A stretch of DNA of 64,000 bases from Gnetum montanum (lineage: Eukaryota > Streptophyta > Gnetopsida > Gnetales > Gnetaceae), in the NCBI GenBank assembly GCA_015680685.1, contig MNCI01023457.1, forward strand, positions 348,393-412,392, written 5' to 3'. The notes below the pieces were generated by a model. The model did no database searches. It was given only the letters and a program-made list of their open reading frames with translations, and was not told the DNA's origin. The translations under genes and the position numbers were made by a program. Shown here piece by piece: positions 1-13,600 of this stretch. Within the stretch, counting starts at the first letter, position 1. The number at the start of each line of letters is the position of its first letter.

Positions 1-318
1 AAGCATATAATTGTTTCATGTACATGTATTTGTGTAGTACGTAAAATAAATTTCGGTATATTCAAGTAATCTATAACATCCATTCTAGAGTTTACTCAGT
101 TTAGTGATAGAGACTCCATTATTTTGTTTTCAAAAAAATGTTTTATTTTGTCTATCCCTCGCTAGAACTGTATAGCTTTACTGCAACACTAAAAAGACTT
201 TTTATATACTGAATTGAATTAATTACAGTTATTCTTACAATTGATGTTTTGCATTGTTTTGTAAACTTTGTTTGCTTATTTCTTTTGAAATGTTGACTTT
301 GGGCAGTGTGTGTATTAG
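1..318 (+). other. Intron sequence at the left edge
   Basis: AT-rich sequence with no coding signal. It is the 3' part of the intron that precedes the first visible peptidase exon, since the frame is already inside the protein at 319. No repeat or RNA gene was recognised here. Confidence 0.6.
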
Positions 319-1643
319 GAAATGCAATTGTTAAGAAATTTCAAAAAAGCCACTGGTAGTGACGATTCTGGTCTTGAACCATGGGATGAAACTTACTATG
401 TTGGTCTACTCAGGGATTCTTCTTGCAACCTGGAATCTTCTGTATGGCTTCCCCAATAAAGTAATAAAATGTATTTGTTTTAGAATTTTAGCATAAACAT
501 GAATGATGGAGTGTAATGTGATAATTTTATAGGTCATTGCATCATACTTTCCTTTATCTCAATGCATTGAAGGTCTTAAGCTGGTCGTGGAATCACTATT
601 TGGTGCAACGTTTGAGAATGTTCCTCTTGCACCGGGTGAGTCTTGGCATCCAGATGTTCAAAAATTGGTTCTTCATCATCCAAGTGAGGTAAGATAATAC
701 GAGTATTTCCAATTTGGTCTTGTCTATGTTTGATTTTTGTTGATGACATTTGATAGAAACCCAAATTGACTAAATTTAAACGTACATGTTCATTACCAAA
801 ATTTTGATAGCAATTTATTTATTATGTCTTCTATCCTGAACTTTTTTTCTTCTATTGTTTCTCTCCTAGTTGCAATAAATGCAATGGATTGTCAATGTTT
901 TGTGTTTTCCATTTCAGCAACGGAAACCCCGTTTCAAAATGCCGTTGCTTTGGGTGTTTACTGTTCCTGCCATATTAATATATTTTTGAGACTATTGAAA
1001 GGGTTTCCAATAGTTATTAGATGAAATACAGTTAAATTAAGGAGATTTCGTCATAAAAGGTAATTTCTTTCATAATAAATGAGCTATATTGGTATTTCCT
1101 TTTCCATGTATCACTTATGTTTCATTTTTGACATGGAAATATTCAAATTCTTCTAGATTATTGCTTGGATTCTTTATGTTGTTTCTTTTTGGCAACCTTT
1201 TCCTTGGCCTTTTTCCATCATGTTTCCATTGCTGTCATGTTGCTCTGTTTCTTGTTTCTGGTAACTATGGTTTCTCTTAGATCATCATCATCATCATAGA
1301 CTTATCCCAACAGTATGGGATCGGGTAAATGAGTTTTCTTTTGCCTTGGTTCAGAAGATGTTTATAATATATCTTGAGTCAATAAGACTTGTGTATAGAA
1401 TCGTTCTGGCATGTAACATATTCATTCTTAGCTTGTTGGAGTTGATATGATTTTGCTTAAATAGAGCTTTTGTATTTTTCATTCATTTAGTTCCAAGTGT
1501 TTTCTTATCATATCTGATATTTGCAGGGTGATTTGGGATGCATGTATCTTGATTTATATGCACGTGACGGAAAGTACCCTGGCTGTGCGAATTTTGCCAT
1601 AAAGGGTGGCAAGCGCATGTCTGAATCGATATACCAACTCCCA
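319..1643 (+). CDS. Peptidase exons a-c (319-441, 533-688, 1527-1643)
   Basis: Three closely spaced exons, all joined in phase 0. The first follows an AG at 317-318 and ends before GT at 442. Its start is the least certain boundary, because the region upstream of the conserved LEPWDETYY block is variable in the family. The second encodes the block from VIASYFPL through LAPGESWHP and ends at a consensus GTAAGA donor (689). The third encodes GDLGCMYLDLYARDGKYPGC and ends before GTATGA (1644). The two short introns (91 and 838 bp) contrast sharply with the 17.6-kb intron that follows. Confidence 0.85.
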
Positions 1644-4600
1644 GTATGATGTCTTTCATCTGATTTTGTTTGCTTGAATGAAATGATAACTATTTGAAGG
1701 ATGTCTACGTGAAAAAACACATAGCATTCACAGAAGAAAAAACTGAAATTCTAGAGATTGTTTCTGTCAATTTATATGGCTCTGTTAGATGAAAACAACC
1801 ATCAAGATTACGCCTTTTTCTACTATGCTTAACAGTTATTTGGTAGGGCTCATGACACATTACCTCTAGAAAATTCATAGGCCAAACTTACAATTTTCTC
1901 AGAATGGATGGAGCACAAGTGTTAACAACAGTAAGTGATGAGGTATCAAAAAGGAATTAATTTATAATATGCTGCACATTGAATTGTCAATGATCCATTA
2001 AACAAGGAATATCCATAGCAATAATAGTACTCTAAGCATTGTTTATCTATTTAACTTGGCTTTCTGATCAACTTTATCTTTCTGAAAAGTTTTTCTTAGT
2101 GTTTTTGGACTTGATAATTTTAAGGATTAAATATTGATAAAGAAGTATAAGGAGAACAGAAATTATAGTTACTGTTTTAAGGATTTCTTATAAAATTTTA
2201 ATTTTACAAAGTAACTATGGAAAACTCTGTAATCTTGGTTATAAAGTTTATTTTGTTTATAGTGATTCTATATAAGCACTCATAAATTATTAGCAGAATA
2301 AATTTATTGAAACAAAAAGAAACATACATGTATAATCAAGAGGGACAACCATGTGCATGGTAAAACCCTTCGATGTGAAGAGAAATGTTTTCTGGCTGGG
2401 CGTAATCCAATATATTGCATAAAACCCCTTTAAAAATAACCCATTAGGCCCATGAGGTTGTGGCTGTATTGACATTACTTTCTTAGCTATTTTATGTTGA
2501 TATCAACTGTACCTCGATGGGACTTATGTCTCATTAGAGATCAGTTAGATTACCTACTGAAATTCATTTTGGCAACTAAAACATTGGAATGGCTTTGGTA
2601 GCAATGATCTTTTTTTAAAATTTTTTTAATGTTTTTGAAATACGGTTGGGAAATATATTATGTACAGGGGGAAAAAGTACAAAACCTAGGGAGGGGCTCA
2701 ACCAGAACCCCCAGACAAAAACAAGAAGTGGTCAGGGGCCCTTGTCTACAAAATGCAAAGACGCAAAACCCAGAGAAGGAAGAGAAAGTAAAGGGGAACA
2801 GAAACCCCTGCTCAGCTGGAAACAAACACATAAAATGACCATGTGGTCCTTGAAAGCCCAAAACCGAACAACAAATACCTTTAACAAAAGGACAGTACCT
2901 AAAGCTTATCATTTAGGTAAAGGGAGAATCGAGCACCAACAAACTGGTTTTTCTTCTGCATGCATGCATTCTATAATATCTCTCTTAGCCTCTGATTTTA
3001 TGAGGTTCAATGCTTCCTGAATTCTTCAAAATTCCTTTTTTAGGTGTCCTTTTTCAGATGATGAGCCTTGTCAGGATGTAGATTAAAAGCCTTTTTTTGG
3101 GCAAGCCCCCTAATACTGTTTCAACTAGCCCTTTTGTTTATTTGCAATACCATGTAAGGACAGCTGCTTGACTGGAACTAGAGTTGGATTGTGCCGTCAA
3201 TATTGTACAGGAAATGTGTGTGCACTTTGTGCTTTTCCTAATCCTCTTTCTTCCTTTTTTCATGCTATTGGGCTTTTTGGCAAGCTAACCTTTTCTCCTC
3301 TTTGTGCTTGCACTTCTCCTTTCTTCGATTTTGTTCCTGTTTGGTCATGACAATCTCCTCAAGTTCCTAGCACACTTGTTGGCGAAGAATGTCATGGTCG
3401 ATTTGGTGGCCTCTTACGCCTTCAACTTGAGCCTAACCTCTATCCTTTGTGGCTCTAGCAATTTCTGCTTGCGTCTTTGTGTGACCTTCCTATCTAACCT
3501 TATCCTTGATCTCCTTCAGGCGGGCTTTAGTACAGGCTTGGAAATCCACTTCAATCTGTTTGCTGAGTTGTGCTGCAATCTCCTCCCTTAGGCATCTTTC
3601 CATGGAGGCACTAATATTTTTTGATTTGTTTTGAATATAATAATATAAACAAGTGGCCTACCTTTGAATGAATTTTTATGTTGGTTCAAGTGGTCCTTAT
3701 TTAATTTTCATCAATTGCTAAAGTGTTGCATTTGGCTTTAAGTTATACTTAAAATGGTTGCCGAATTATGATGTTAGTTCCTCTAAGCTCGTTATACACA
3801 TTGGAATTGTATAGGATCAATATAATGCCTTGCCAATAAGAGACATGGAGAAGAGCCTTAATATTATTTAAGGAGAATCTTTCAATAAAATACATTCATT
3901 TTAGAAGGTGATAAGATGAGTGTTTGGATCTCTTTCCCCATCATGTTTGGTGGTTGTGGGAATAGTGACATCTTTAGGAATAGTTATTTGTAGTACTAGA
4001 GGATGAATAGGATCATTTTGAATGATATCTACCACCTTTAGGAATAGTGTTTGGATCTCTTTCCCCATCATATAAATTGGATGTGGGAATAGTGACATCT
4101 TTAGCAATAGTTATTTGTAGCACTAGAGGATGAATAGGATCATTTTGAATGATATCGACCACCTTTACTACTTGCGATAACCCTTTCTCCAATATCTAAT
4201 TTTTTTCTATGAGAGATTGCAACAATTTCACCATTTTTCCTAGTGGTTGTTGAACAACATGTGTGGGAACTAGAGTAGCGGTAAGAGCATGAACACTAGG
4301 ATAGATGAACTTAGTAGGGAAAAAAACATTGTTTAATCTATGACTTTTTGGTTTAGTGGTGTGGTAGTTGGCAAATTGTGCACTAATGATGGGGGGAACA
4401 TTGGTATGACAATTATGATAAGCCACTAGGATGGAGGGATTTTTGGAAATAGTAGCAGTAATGAGAGGAGTCAAAGGTGTGTTCATGGTTGCATTAGTTA
4501 GAGGAGGGGCATTGCTAGAACTTCCAGATGGAAAGTTGAAAATTGCATAATCATAAATTGAAGCATTTGCTTTGTTAACAATAGTAATAGGAGTACAGTG

Positions 4601-7600
4601 AACAACAATATTTTGTTGTTTGAAGAAGTTAACAATGGAAGAAGGATGCTCGATGATAGCAATACTTATTGGAGAAGTCATGGTTGTCATGTTTTGTTTA
4701 AAAAGGAACCTACTTCATCCGACTCCAAGAAATCAGTTCCTTCTTCCTCAACGTCAGAGCTATACTCTTTTTCTTGATTGTGTTGAAAATTTCTGCCATC
4801 TTGTTATTAGGGCTACACAATAAAATAAGCTCCCTGTCCTTTGCCTACCTCTAAAATCCTGACTCTTGATTCAACGATTTTGGTGACCATGAGTGGAGGT
4901 GGTGGTAAGGGGCCTATGGAGAAATGCTGGTGGCCCTAGATTCCGATGTGGGGGCATCGAAGTTGCTGGCAGGTGGGGGTTGTAAGACTACAGAGGTGGG
5001 ACTATGTGGGATGGTGGAGTACATATCCACCACATAGTCTCCCTGTACTTCGAGAGGCAAGATGATGACCTTGCCAAAAGTGCAGGGTGTTTAGGTACCC
5101 CCATTAGGGGATTGGATTATGTTGGGTTGGGGCTCCTTCCATCCTAGGTTTAGGGACATCATTGGGCCCCAACAAGTGTGTGCTGAATCAATGTTGGGGG
5201 TAGCTGTGGTTTCCTCAGCAGGGGGTAAGGTTGGACGGCCGGATGTGCCGGTAGTGGGGAAGAAATTGACATAGTTTGATATTGACCTGGGAGTGTAGAA
5301 GACCCTGAAGAAGGTGTATCATAAATGATCGTTTGTTTTCCCATGAAGATTCTTTCCTGGAATTGCAGGGGATAGGGTACCTCGTACAAGTGAAATACCT
5401 TGAAAACGATAGTTCAAAATGGGGGATGTGATGTGGTGTGTTTGTAGGAGATGAAGTTGCAAGTGGCTGAATTAAGGCTATTACAGTGGGAGGGCTGGAA
5501 TTTGTAGATGGTCCTGTGTAGGGCAAGGGGGAGTGGGGGTAGGCTGGCCATTTTGTCCCATTTTCAGATCACGTCGGTGGATGCTTCTAGATGGAGTTAG
5601 ATAGTTCACATGGCTTGGGAAAACATGTGGTTGACAAATGTTTATGCGGTGTAGAATTGGGAGGTGCGGTTGCATGAATCAAGGCAGGTGGCACAAGTGG
5701 TCCTTGATAAAGAAAGGTGGATCCTTATTGGTGACTTTAACCAATGATTGTACCTATGGGAGAAGACGGGAGGGGACAACACAGATTCACCTGGAGGATT
5801 GGAATGTGTTGAATTCATGTGGGACCATGATCTTGTGGACATGGATATTGAGGGCTGCAAATTTACTTGGAGCAATAGGAGATGAGGATCTGATTGAGTT
5901 CAGTCTTAGATTGATAGCGTGTGGGTTAGTATGAGGTTGTTACTAGTCTTTGATATTCAGGTCATGGGAAAGGAGAGACAAGCTTTGGATCACAGATCCA
6001 TTCTTTGTTGGCTTGTTAGTTGCTAGGGTCAGGCACCCAGGTCATGTCGTTTCAAGCGTACGTGGTTGGGTAAGCTGTGGTTGAGGTCGATGGTCTAGGA
6101 CATCTGGTAAGGCTACTCAGTGGATCAAGAAGCAAGGGAATTCCTGAAAAAGGGACTGAAGTTGTTAAAACAAAGGATAAGTGCTAAAGCCTCAGAGGAG
6201 AAGTACGGTTTTAGGAATTATAGGGCATGGTTGTAGATTAGCCTCTAGGAGATACAAGCGCTGTAGGAAAATGTGGTTGATCTGGCTGATGAGTAGCATG
6301 AGTTGCCGTGAGAGCTATAGGAGTTGGATCGGGAGGAGGAAGGTTATTGGCGACAATGGGCTTGTATTTCTTGGTTACATGAGGGGGATTGGAGCACATG
6401 TTTTTCTTTGCTACGGGCAAAGCATGAGTTGCAACAAAGAAAAATCTTCACTATATGTTTGAAGGAGAGATGGGGGAAGGGACTAAACAAGGGACACATG
6501 TGGTTGAGGTGGTGTAGGCTTACTAGGAAAATATTTGGCGAGGTAGAGAAATGGAGAGAATTTTTGTTCCCATGTGGCGTGTTTTGAATGAGACTGAAAA
6601 CCAAGCTATGATGCCGCCTTCCTCAGTTGGAGCTGGAAACTGCTATGAGGTCGATGTAGGCCAATAAGGCGCCAGGGTCGGATGGGTGGCCCATTGAATT
6701 CTTTTAGGAATTTGATGACATTTTGGGGGAAAACCTATTAGACACCTTCAACAGCATGTTGCGTTGGCAACAAGTTGGAGCTCAATTGCTTATGGATTGT
6801 TCTTATTTCGAAGGTGCTGAATCCCTCTTTGCCAGTGCATTTCAGGCCTATTGAGGTCTGTAATACTCTTCTAAGATTGTTCTCCAAAATGATTGTTTAC
6901 CATTTATCTCCGTTAATGGAGAAGCTGGTGGGAGAGCACCATGTAGGGTTTGTCAAAGGCTGTTTCCTGCAGGATCATGTTTTGCTATTTGAGGAAATTT
7001 TGCACTTGTTGCGGAGGTTTGGATTTGCTGGAATGTGTGTAAAGCTAGACATCACCAAGGGCTAGGACACAGTGAGTTGGGTTTGCTTTGAGAGAGGTTA
7101 TGCTTTGTAAAGGGTTTGGATCTGAGTTTGTTAATCTTTGCATTCAACTGCAAAGTTTTGGTCGATATTCTTTTGACGTTGACGGGAGATTGTGGGGTTT
7201 CAAGGTGCCGAAAAGAGGACTGTGGCAGGGAGACCTTCTATCACCTTTGCTTTTTATTTTAGTTATGGATGTGTTGTAGAGCTACTGCATTGTAGAGGGA
7301 ATGCAAGGGCTGAACGTTGCTGGGGTCCATTGTCTCATTGCTCATTATGTTGATACAATTCTTTTTTCTAGAGCAGCTATTCCCTAGGCTGAGGCGCTTA
7401 AGAGAGCCTTGGAGTGGATGGAGTTGGAGCTGGGCCTCAAAATCAACAAAGGAAAGTCTGTAATACATTTAACTAACATGGTGGGGTCAGTGGATGGGAG
7501 GATTTTACAGATGTTGGGAATCTTGCCCATCTGGTTGCAGGGCTCCTATTTAGGGATGCCAATTTTCGACTAGCACCTTAAGAAAGCATAGATGGGGTTG

Positions 7601-10600
7601 GTTGAGAGACTGCGTGCAAAGATGAATCATTGGACTAATAGGTTTCACTAGAAATGGAAGATGCTGTTGGCTTTGACTGTGCTGATGGCAATGACAAGAG
7701 TTGTTGCTTCCATGGTTGTTTCACCTGTCGGGGTGATTCAAAAGATTGATCAGATCATACGGTAGTTTATTTGGTCTGGGGGCAAGGGTGGGAAGAAGCT
7801 CCACTTGGTGTCTTGGGAGACGATGGTGAGGCTGAAAACGGTTGGGGGAATCGGGTTGTTATCTTTTTGGGATGAGGTTAAGTTGGGCATGCAACACCTT
7901 GTGAACAAATTAATTGAGTAGGAGGAAGGGTAGATGCGGTGGGTGAGGCTACTGTGGCCGAAGTATCGTATGTGGGAGGTTGACACTGGGGGATCACAGT
8001 TATGGAAAAATATTTGCAAGCATGTTAGGGAGATGCAAGAGAAGGCAATGCTGGGTAAACACCCTACAAAGTTGATTAAGGCAAGGCATCAATTGGTTGC
8101 TGGTTGGACTAATGTTTGGCATGGGCGGTTGCCCGAGAAGATTAAGGGTTTTGCATGGCTAATTGTGCATAAGGCATTGTCGGTGTGGGAACTTTTAAGA
8201 ACACAAGGGATAAATATTAATACAAATTGCCCTCTTTGTTCAGCTGATATTGAGATGCTAGATTATTTTTTATATCGTTGCCATTTTATGTAGGATCTTT
8301 GGCGGGTTGCGAGGCTTTTGCCTCCATTAAGGCCAAGTGGAGATTCTAAAGAGCTAGCCATGTTGTGGGTAGGATGGAAAAGTAAAAATAATTTGATTTT
8401 CCATGGGCAAAGGCTACCATTGCCGGATTCCATTGCCAAAGCTAGGTTAAATTTGTGGGCTGAAGCGGTGCATAGTACGGGGTGGGTGATGATTTACGAG
8501 TCGATAGTTTCTGAGTTTCAAGGGGATGCAGAGCTTTGGGAGTTGATTGTGAGAGCTGGATGGGATGAAATGCTTCAACGTATTGAGGGGGAGCCTAGGT
8601 TGCCTGCTCAGTCTTTATTTGATGATTAGGTTGGTGATGAAACTATTTTGGGGAAGATGGATTCGGGTGACAGAGACGGTCTTTGCAGAGGTGTTGGGGA
8701 TGCTAGCGGAGGGGGAACTCATTGTTTTGGCACTCCACAATCAAACATATGCTAATTTTTTTTTTGGGGTGTGGTTCCTCAGATTGCAAGTGGGCACATA
8801 CAATAGATGATGATGTCTTTGGTGTGGCAAAGTGCAGTGGTTTTGATTGACTGATATTTTGTGCTGTTGGGCTGCCCTCACAAGTTATTGGGAGTCCATT
8901 TTGCATTCTTGTGATGCTTGAAACATGGAATCAGGGTCAACATGCCTCGTTTCTTTTTTGGATTCTCTAAAGTGTAAGTGGTTGGGATGACATCTTGGGG
9001 TGATGTTGGCGCTATGGTGGTCTAGATTGATAGAGTTTCCTAGACAGCTAAGGTTGGAGCCCCAGCTAGTCTATTAGAGGAGGAGTAGGTAGGCTGTCTG
9101 GGGGGTTCAGATGCTCACTGCTGAGGAATAGGGAAAGGAAGGTGAAGGTTCAACGACTAGGGGTAATGGTTGGGATGAGAGGTTGGGGTCCTTGCGTAGG
9201 GTGGAGTGGGAGGGCTTCGTGCATCCTGCTGAGCTCAAGGAGCTGATCGATAAGGCTTGCCTACTTGTAGCCAAGCATGCATGGGTTGAGGAGAGGGCTA
9301 TGTGGGAGGCATGGTGTATGAGGAGGCAAGTAGAGATTCAAAGGGAAGCGGATCTCAAATGGGTTTAGGACCTACAACAATTGAGGGATCTTCAAGAGAG
9401 GCACATAGTAGAGTTGCTTTAGTTGATGGAGTCGCAATGGAAAAGGTAGGAGAGTATTGCGATGCCACAGGATTTGGGGGAGCAGATGCAGACTCTGCAT
9501 GAAGGTTAGGCTATGGATGATTCCTAGAGACTTGCTTCGAAAAGAACGTTGGAGGTGTAGGGTTAGGCTTAGTTGTGTCTGGTTCAGGCAACTTTTGGTT
9601 GCTTGGTTGGGGTTTGGCCCTAGGGACGGTTTTGGGGATTGTGATATGTGGTGTTTGACACTTGGATTTCTAAGACTTGGTTAAAGGGTCATACTGGGCT
9701 TCAGGTAGGGGGGATGGTTGCGTTTGGGGGAACTTAGGGAGTGATTTGTTTAAGGTTGGGGTGGTATTTTTTGGGCTTCATGCCCTTGTACATATATAAT
9801 TTTTTGAGTTAATATATCTCAACATTTTCTCACCAAAAAAGAAAAAAGAAAAAAGAATAAAAAAAGAAAAAGAAAGAAACAATTATGATATACATAATTT
9901 TCTTGATTCATAGGTTAGGTTCCTTCCAATTGATTCATTGGTCAAGTTTCTTAGTAACATGTGTATATGTATATATTTAAAGGAATTATTCATACTAAGC
10001 AAACCATACATCTTTTTAGCCTTTGAGGCATAACATAAAGAATCTTTTTTTTCTTCTTTTCTTTCCAATTCTGATTGCTCAATAATTAGCATTTGCATAG
10101 GAACTCTTAGATATAAGATATCCAAAACTTATATGAACACACTCCAAAGTATGTACATAAGATACCCACATTAATATATATATATAGTTTACAAAGGGAC
10201 ATTCAAATCAGTTTAAGAAATCATCTCAATGCACATAGGTCATACAACACATGCCTAATCAAATCATAGCAACAACCTCACATTAGTGTAACTCAGATTA
10301 ATCACAAAGAATAACTGGGCATTCAACTAATCAACAACATATCATTCAGCCAATGCATACAAGAGGTGCTATTCATTATAAAAGGCATCAGCAAATCAAC
10401 AACACTAAAATCCATCACAATTTTGAAATTGACAAATCAACACCCAATCATACAAATCATGACCATAAGCACATTAGTAACAGTCTAAATTCCATCATAA
10501 AATTATAGATAATTTTTCAGATCAACATTAACCACATACATCATCATAACAAAGTCGACTCACAAACATTACCACAAACATCAAGATGAAAACCCAAAGA

Positions 10601-13600
10601 AAGTGGATTGTTATAGCTTCAACCAAGTACACACACAAAAGCTTGCACACACACTCAAAATTGAAGGAAAGGTAGAGCTTTTTCATTCATTTCAACTATC
10701 TTGGCAAATTACAAAGAGAGAGGGCTCACCCCTATTTATACTTTTTTGTGGAGGATCTTGCCTGTGTTATCATGGACCTCTTATGAAGGATTTTGGTCTC
10801 TTCATTACCTTTTTGAACATTATCTCTCAACCTAAAGTTCTATGACCCTTTTTTCAAAACATGCAATGTAAATAGCTCCTAATACATGAAAGTAAAGATT
10901 TAACATGAAAACAAAGATTACCACTAAGTTTATTATACTCAACATAAAAGAGAGAGAGAAGTTCACGGAGGAATTGGAATCCACGCATTAACACTATTTC
11001 CAACACATCCTTTTTTAGTTTGCAATGTGTGAGGATCATGGTATTTGAGTTCTTAGGGTCTCCCTTTCTTGCTTCTTCAACTTTTGTAATTCTAATTGTC
11101 TTCAAAATGTAGTCGATCTTGAATGCTTGTAGTGGCTTGGTAAGGAGGTTAGCCAATTGGTTTTGGCTTGACACGTACTTGGGCAAGATGTTACCCTCCT
11201 TCACTTCTTGCTTGATGAAGAGTACTTGATGTCAGCATGCTTTGATTTTTTGTGAAGGACATGCTCCTTGGAGAGTTGGATGGTTGATGTGTTGTCCACC
11301 ATGAGCTTAATGGACAAAAAGATTTCAAAGTGCAATTGAGTGAAGAGTTTCTTTAGCCACAAGATGTGTTGGATGCAATCAACCATAGCAAGAAATTCAG
11401 CCTCAAATGATGAAAAAACCACTACAGTTTGCTTTTTGCTGCTTCAATAAATGGGCTTGATTTTATGGAAGATGGTTGAGCTTGATGTTGACTTCCTCTC
11501 TTGTAGATCTTCTTCCCAATCCACATTACAAAAACAATAAAAATTGTCATCTCCTTCGATAAACTTGATGGTAGATGGTAGACTTTGTGGTCCCTTTTAC
11601 ATATCTCAAGACATGCTTGAGTGCATTCATGTGACTAAGTCTAGGTTCTTGTATAAACCTTGAGAGGTATGATGTGGCAACTTCAATATTGGGAGTAAGA
11701 AAGAAACCTCAAGGATCCTATCATCCTTCTATAGAGAGAAGCTTCCTCCAATGGAATTTTATTGCTTGCAATTTGAGGTTTGGAGGGAGTAAATTTGTAG
11801 CTATCGTTGTATCTCTTAGGCCATACTTCTCTACGATTACTTCAACATATTTAGTTTGATGCATCTTCAATGCATCCTCCTCTTGCTCCACTAGGATTCC
11901 TAGGAAGTACATTATTTCTCCTAGATCCTTCATTTCAAATTCTTCCTTCATGTCTTTCCTAAAGTTTGAAATTAAAATTTTAGAACTTGATATCAAAATC
12001 CCAAAAGTCATCAACATATAATGAGAGCAAAATTACATTCATGCCTACTTGTTGAAGTAGAGAGTAGGCTCAAACATATAACTTTTGTAGCCACTTTTGA
12101 GAAGAAAATCATTGATTCTATGAAACCAAGCTCTTGGAGGTTGCTTGAGTCCATAGAGTACCTTGTGGAGCTTGTACACGTTGTCTTCTTGGCCTTGGTT
12201 TTCAAACCCTTAAGGTTGGAGGATGTAGACTTCTTCAAGAATGCCATTTGGTACATTTTTGCCTTGAGATGAACAACAATGGAGATTATAAGCTTAATGG
12301 TTTCAAATGTTGCAACAAGGACAAAGATTTCTTCATAATCTATGTGCTTCTTTTGTTTTAAGCCCCTTGCTACAAACCTTGCCTTGTGTATGAAGATGTT
12401 ACCTTTTTCATCAAATTTTGTTTTGAATACCCACTTGTTGTCAATTACCTTCTTGTTCTTTGGTTTGTCCATTAAGGATCATGTTTTGTTCTTCATTCTG
12501 GAGTCATATCCTTTTTGCATAGCGTCTTTCCATGCTTTACTTTTTCAGGCCTTCTTCACAGTTAGTGGTTCATTTATTAGGGTTGAGTATGCAAACATTA
12601 GATTTGGCTTGGCTTCTTCTAAACCTTCTTTGAAGGTTAGTGTTGATGATGGGTGGTTTTTTCCCATCCATGACCTTGGCTCATAGGGCTCCTTCTCCTT
12701 CCTATCTTCTTCTTGGCTGTAGAATAAGTCAAACTCTAAGGTTTACTCATCAAAGATCACACTTCTTGGTACATGTCATTTCTTTTTAAGTGGATCGAAG
12801 CATTTGTATCTACTTGTCTTGGAATCATATCCAAGAAAGACTTATTTCCTTTCCCTATTATCTAGCTTTCGCACAAGACAATTGAGAATTATTAGATAGC
12901 ATACACAACCAGACTTTGAGATGGGAGAGATTTGACACCTTGCCATACAACAATTGATAAAGTTTCTTTTCATCAATGGGATAGATGATGAGCCTATTTA
13001 GTATGTATGTAGCCATGTGGGCTATGTTATTTAATAGGAATTAGGGAGAAAGACATGCTTCAACAAGTATCCACATATTTCTTGGATGACACTATTCGTC
13101 CTTTCAGCTACTCCATTGCTTTGTGACTCATATCCACATGTAGTTTGTTTGTTTGTTTATGTCATGGCTTTTACAGAATTCATCAAAGTGTTTACTTAAG
13201 AGACTATCACTTGGAGTGATGTTAAGGTGCTTGTTTCTCAAGTTGTAAGACTTGGGTTCAAGCCTAGGCACAACCACTTGAAAGAAGTTAGGCTTTTGCT
13301 CATCCATTGACTCTCCTAGGACCTTGCCTTGGTAGGATGGAGGCATTGAGCCTCTAGTTGATGATCCTTTTGATCCAATTTTATCAAAGCGTTCACTTAC
13401 AAATTCAACTCCCTTGTCATTACTTATGGTTTTAATTTTTGAGGCAAGCCTATTTTCTACCAACTTCTTGAAATTTTAAAAATGCCAAATACTTCATCTT
13501 TGGAGTGAAGGTGTAGGTCCAAGTGTACTTGGAAAAATCATCAACAATCATCAAAAAATATTTATCTCCATATGCAATGGTGGGTATTGGGCCCACAATA

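Larger units (their letters stand above)
4860..9882 (+). mobile_element. Nearly full-length L1-type LINE (dead), with long C-terminal extension
   Basis: Order on the + strand: a G-rich ORF1/spacer part to about 5340, APE endonuclease (from ATG 5343), reverse transcriptase (about 6640-7500), LINE C-terminus with zinc-binding zf-RVT region (about 7930-8300), a long extension (8340-9500) and an A-rich tail (9833-9882). Every domain has stops and shifts. The 5' limit is estimated from similarity to the LINE at 26.35-28.34 kb, whose spacer before the endonuclease start shares a GGGGATTGGATT block. Its tail sits in the peptidase intron, same strand as the gene. Confidence 0.8.
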
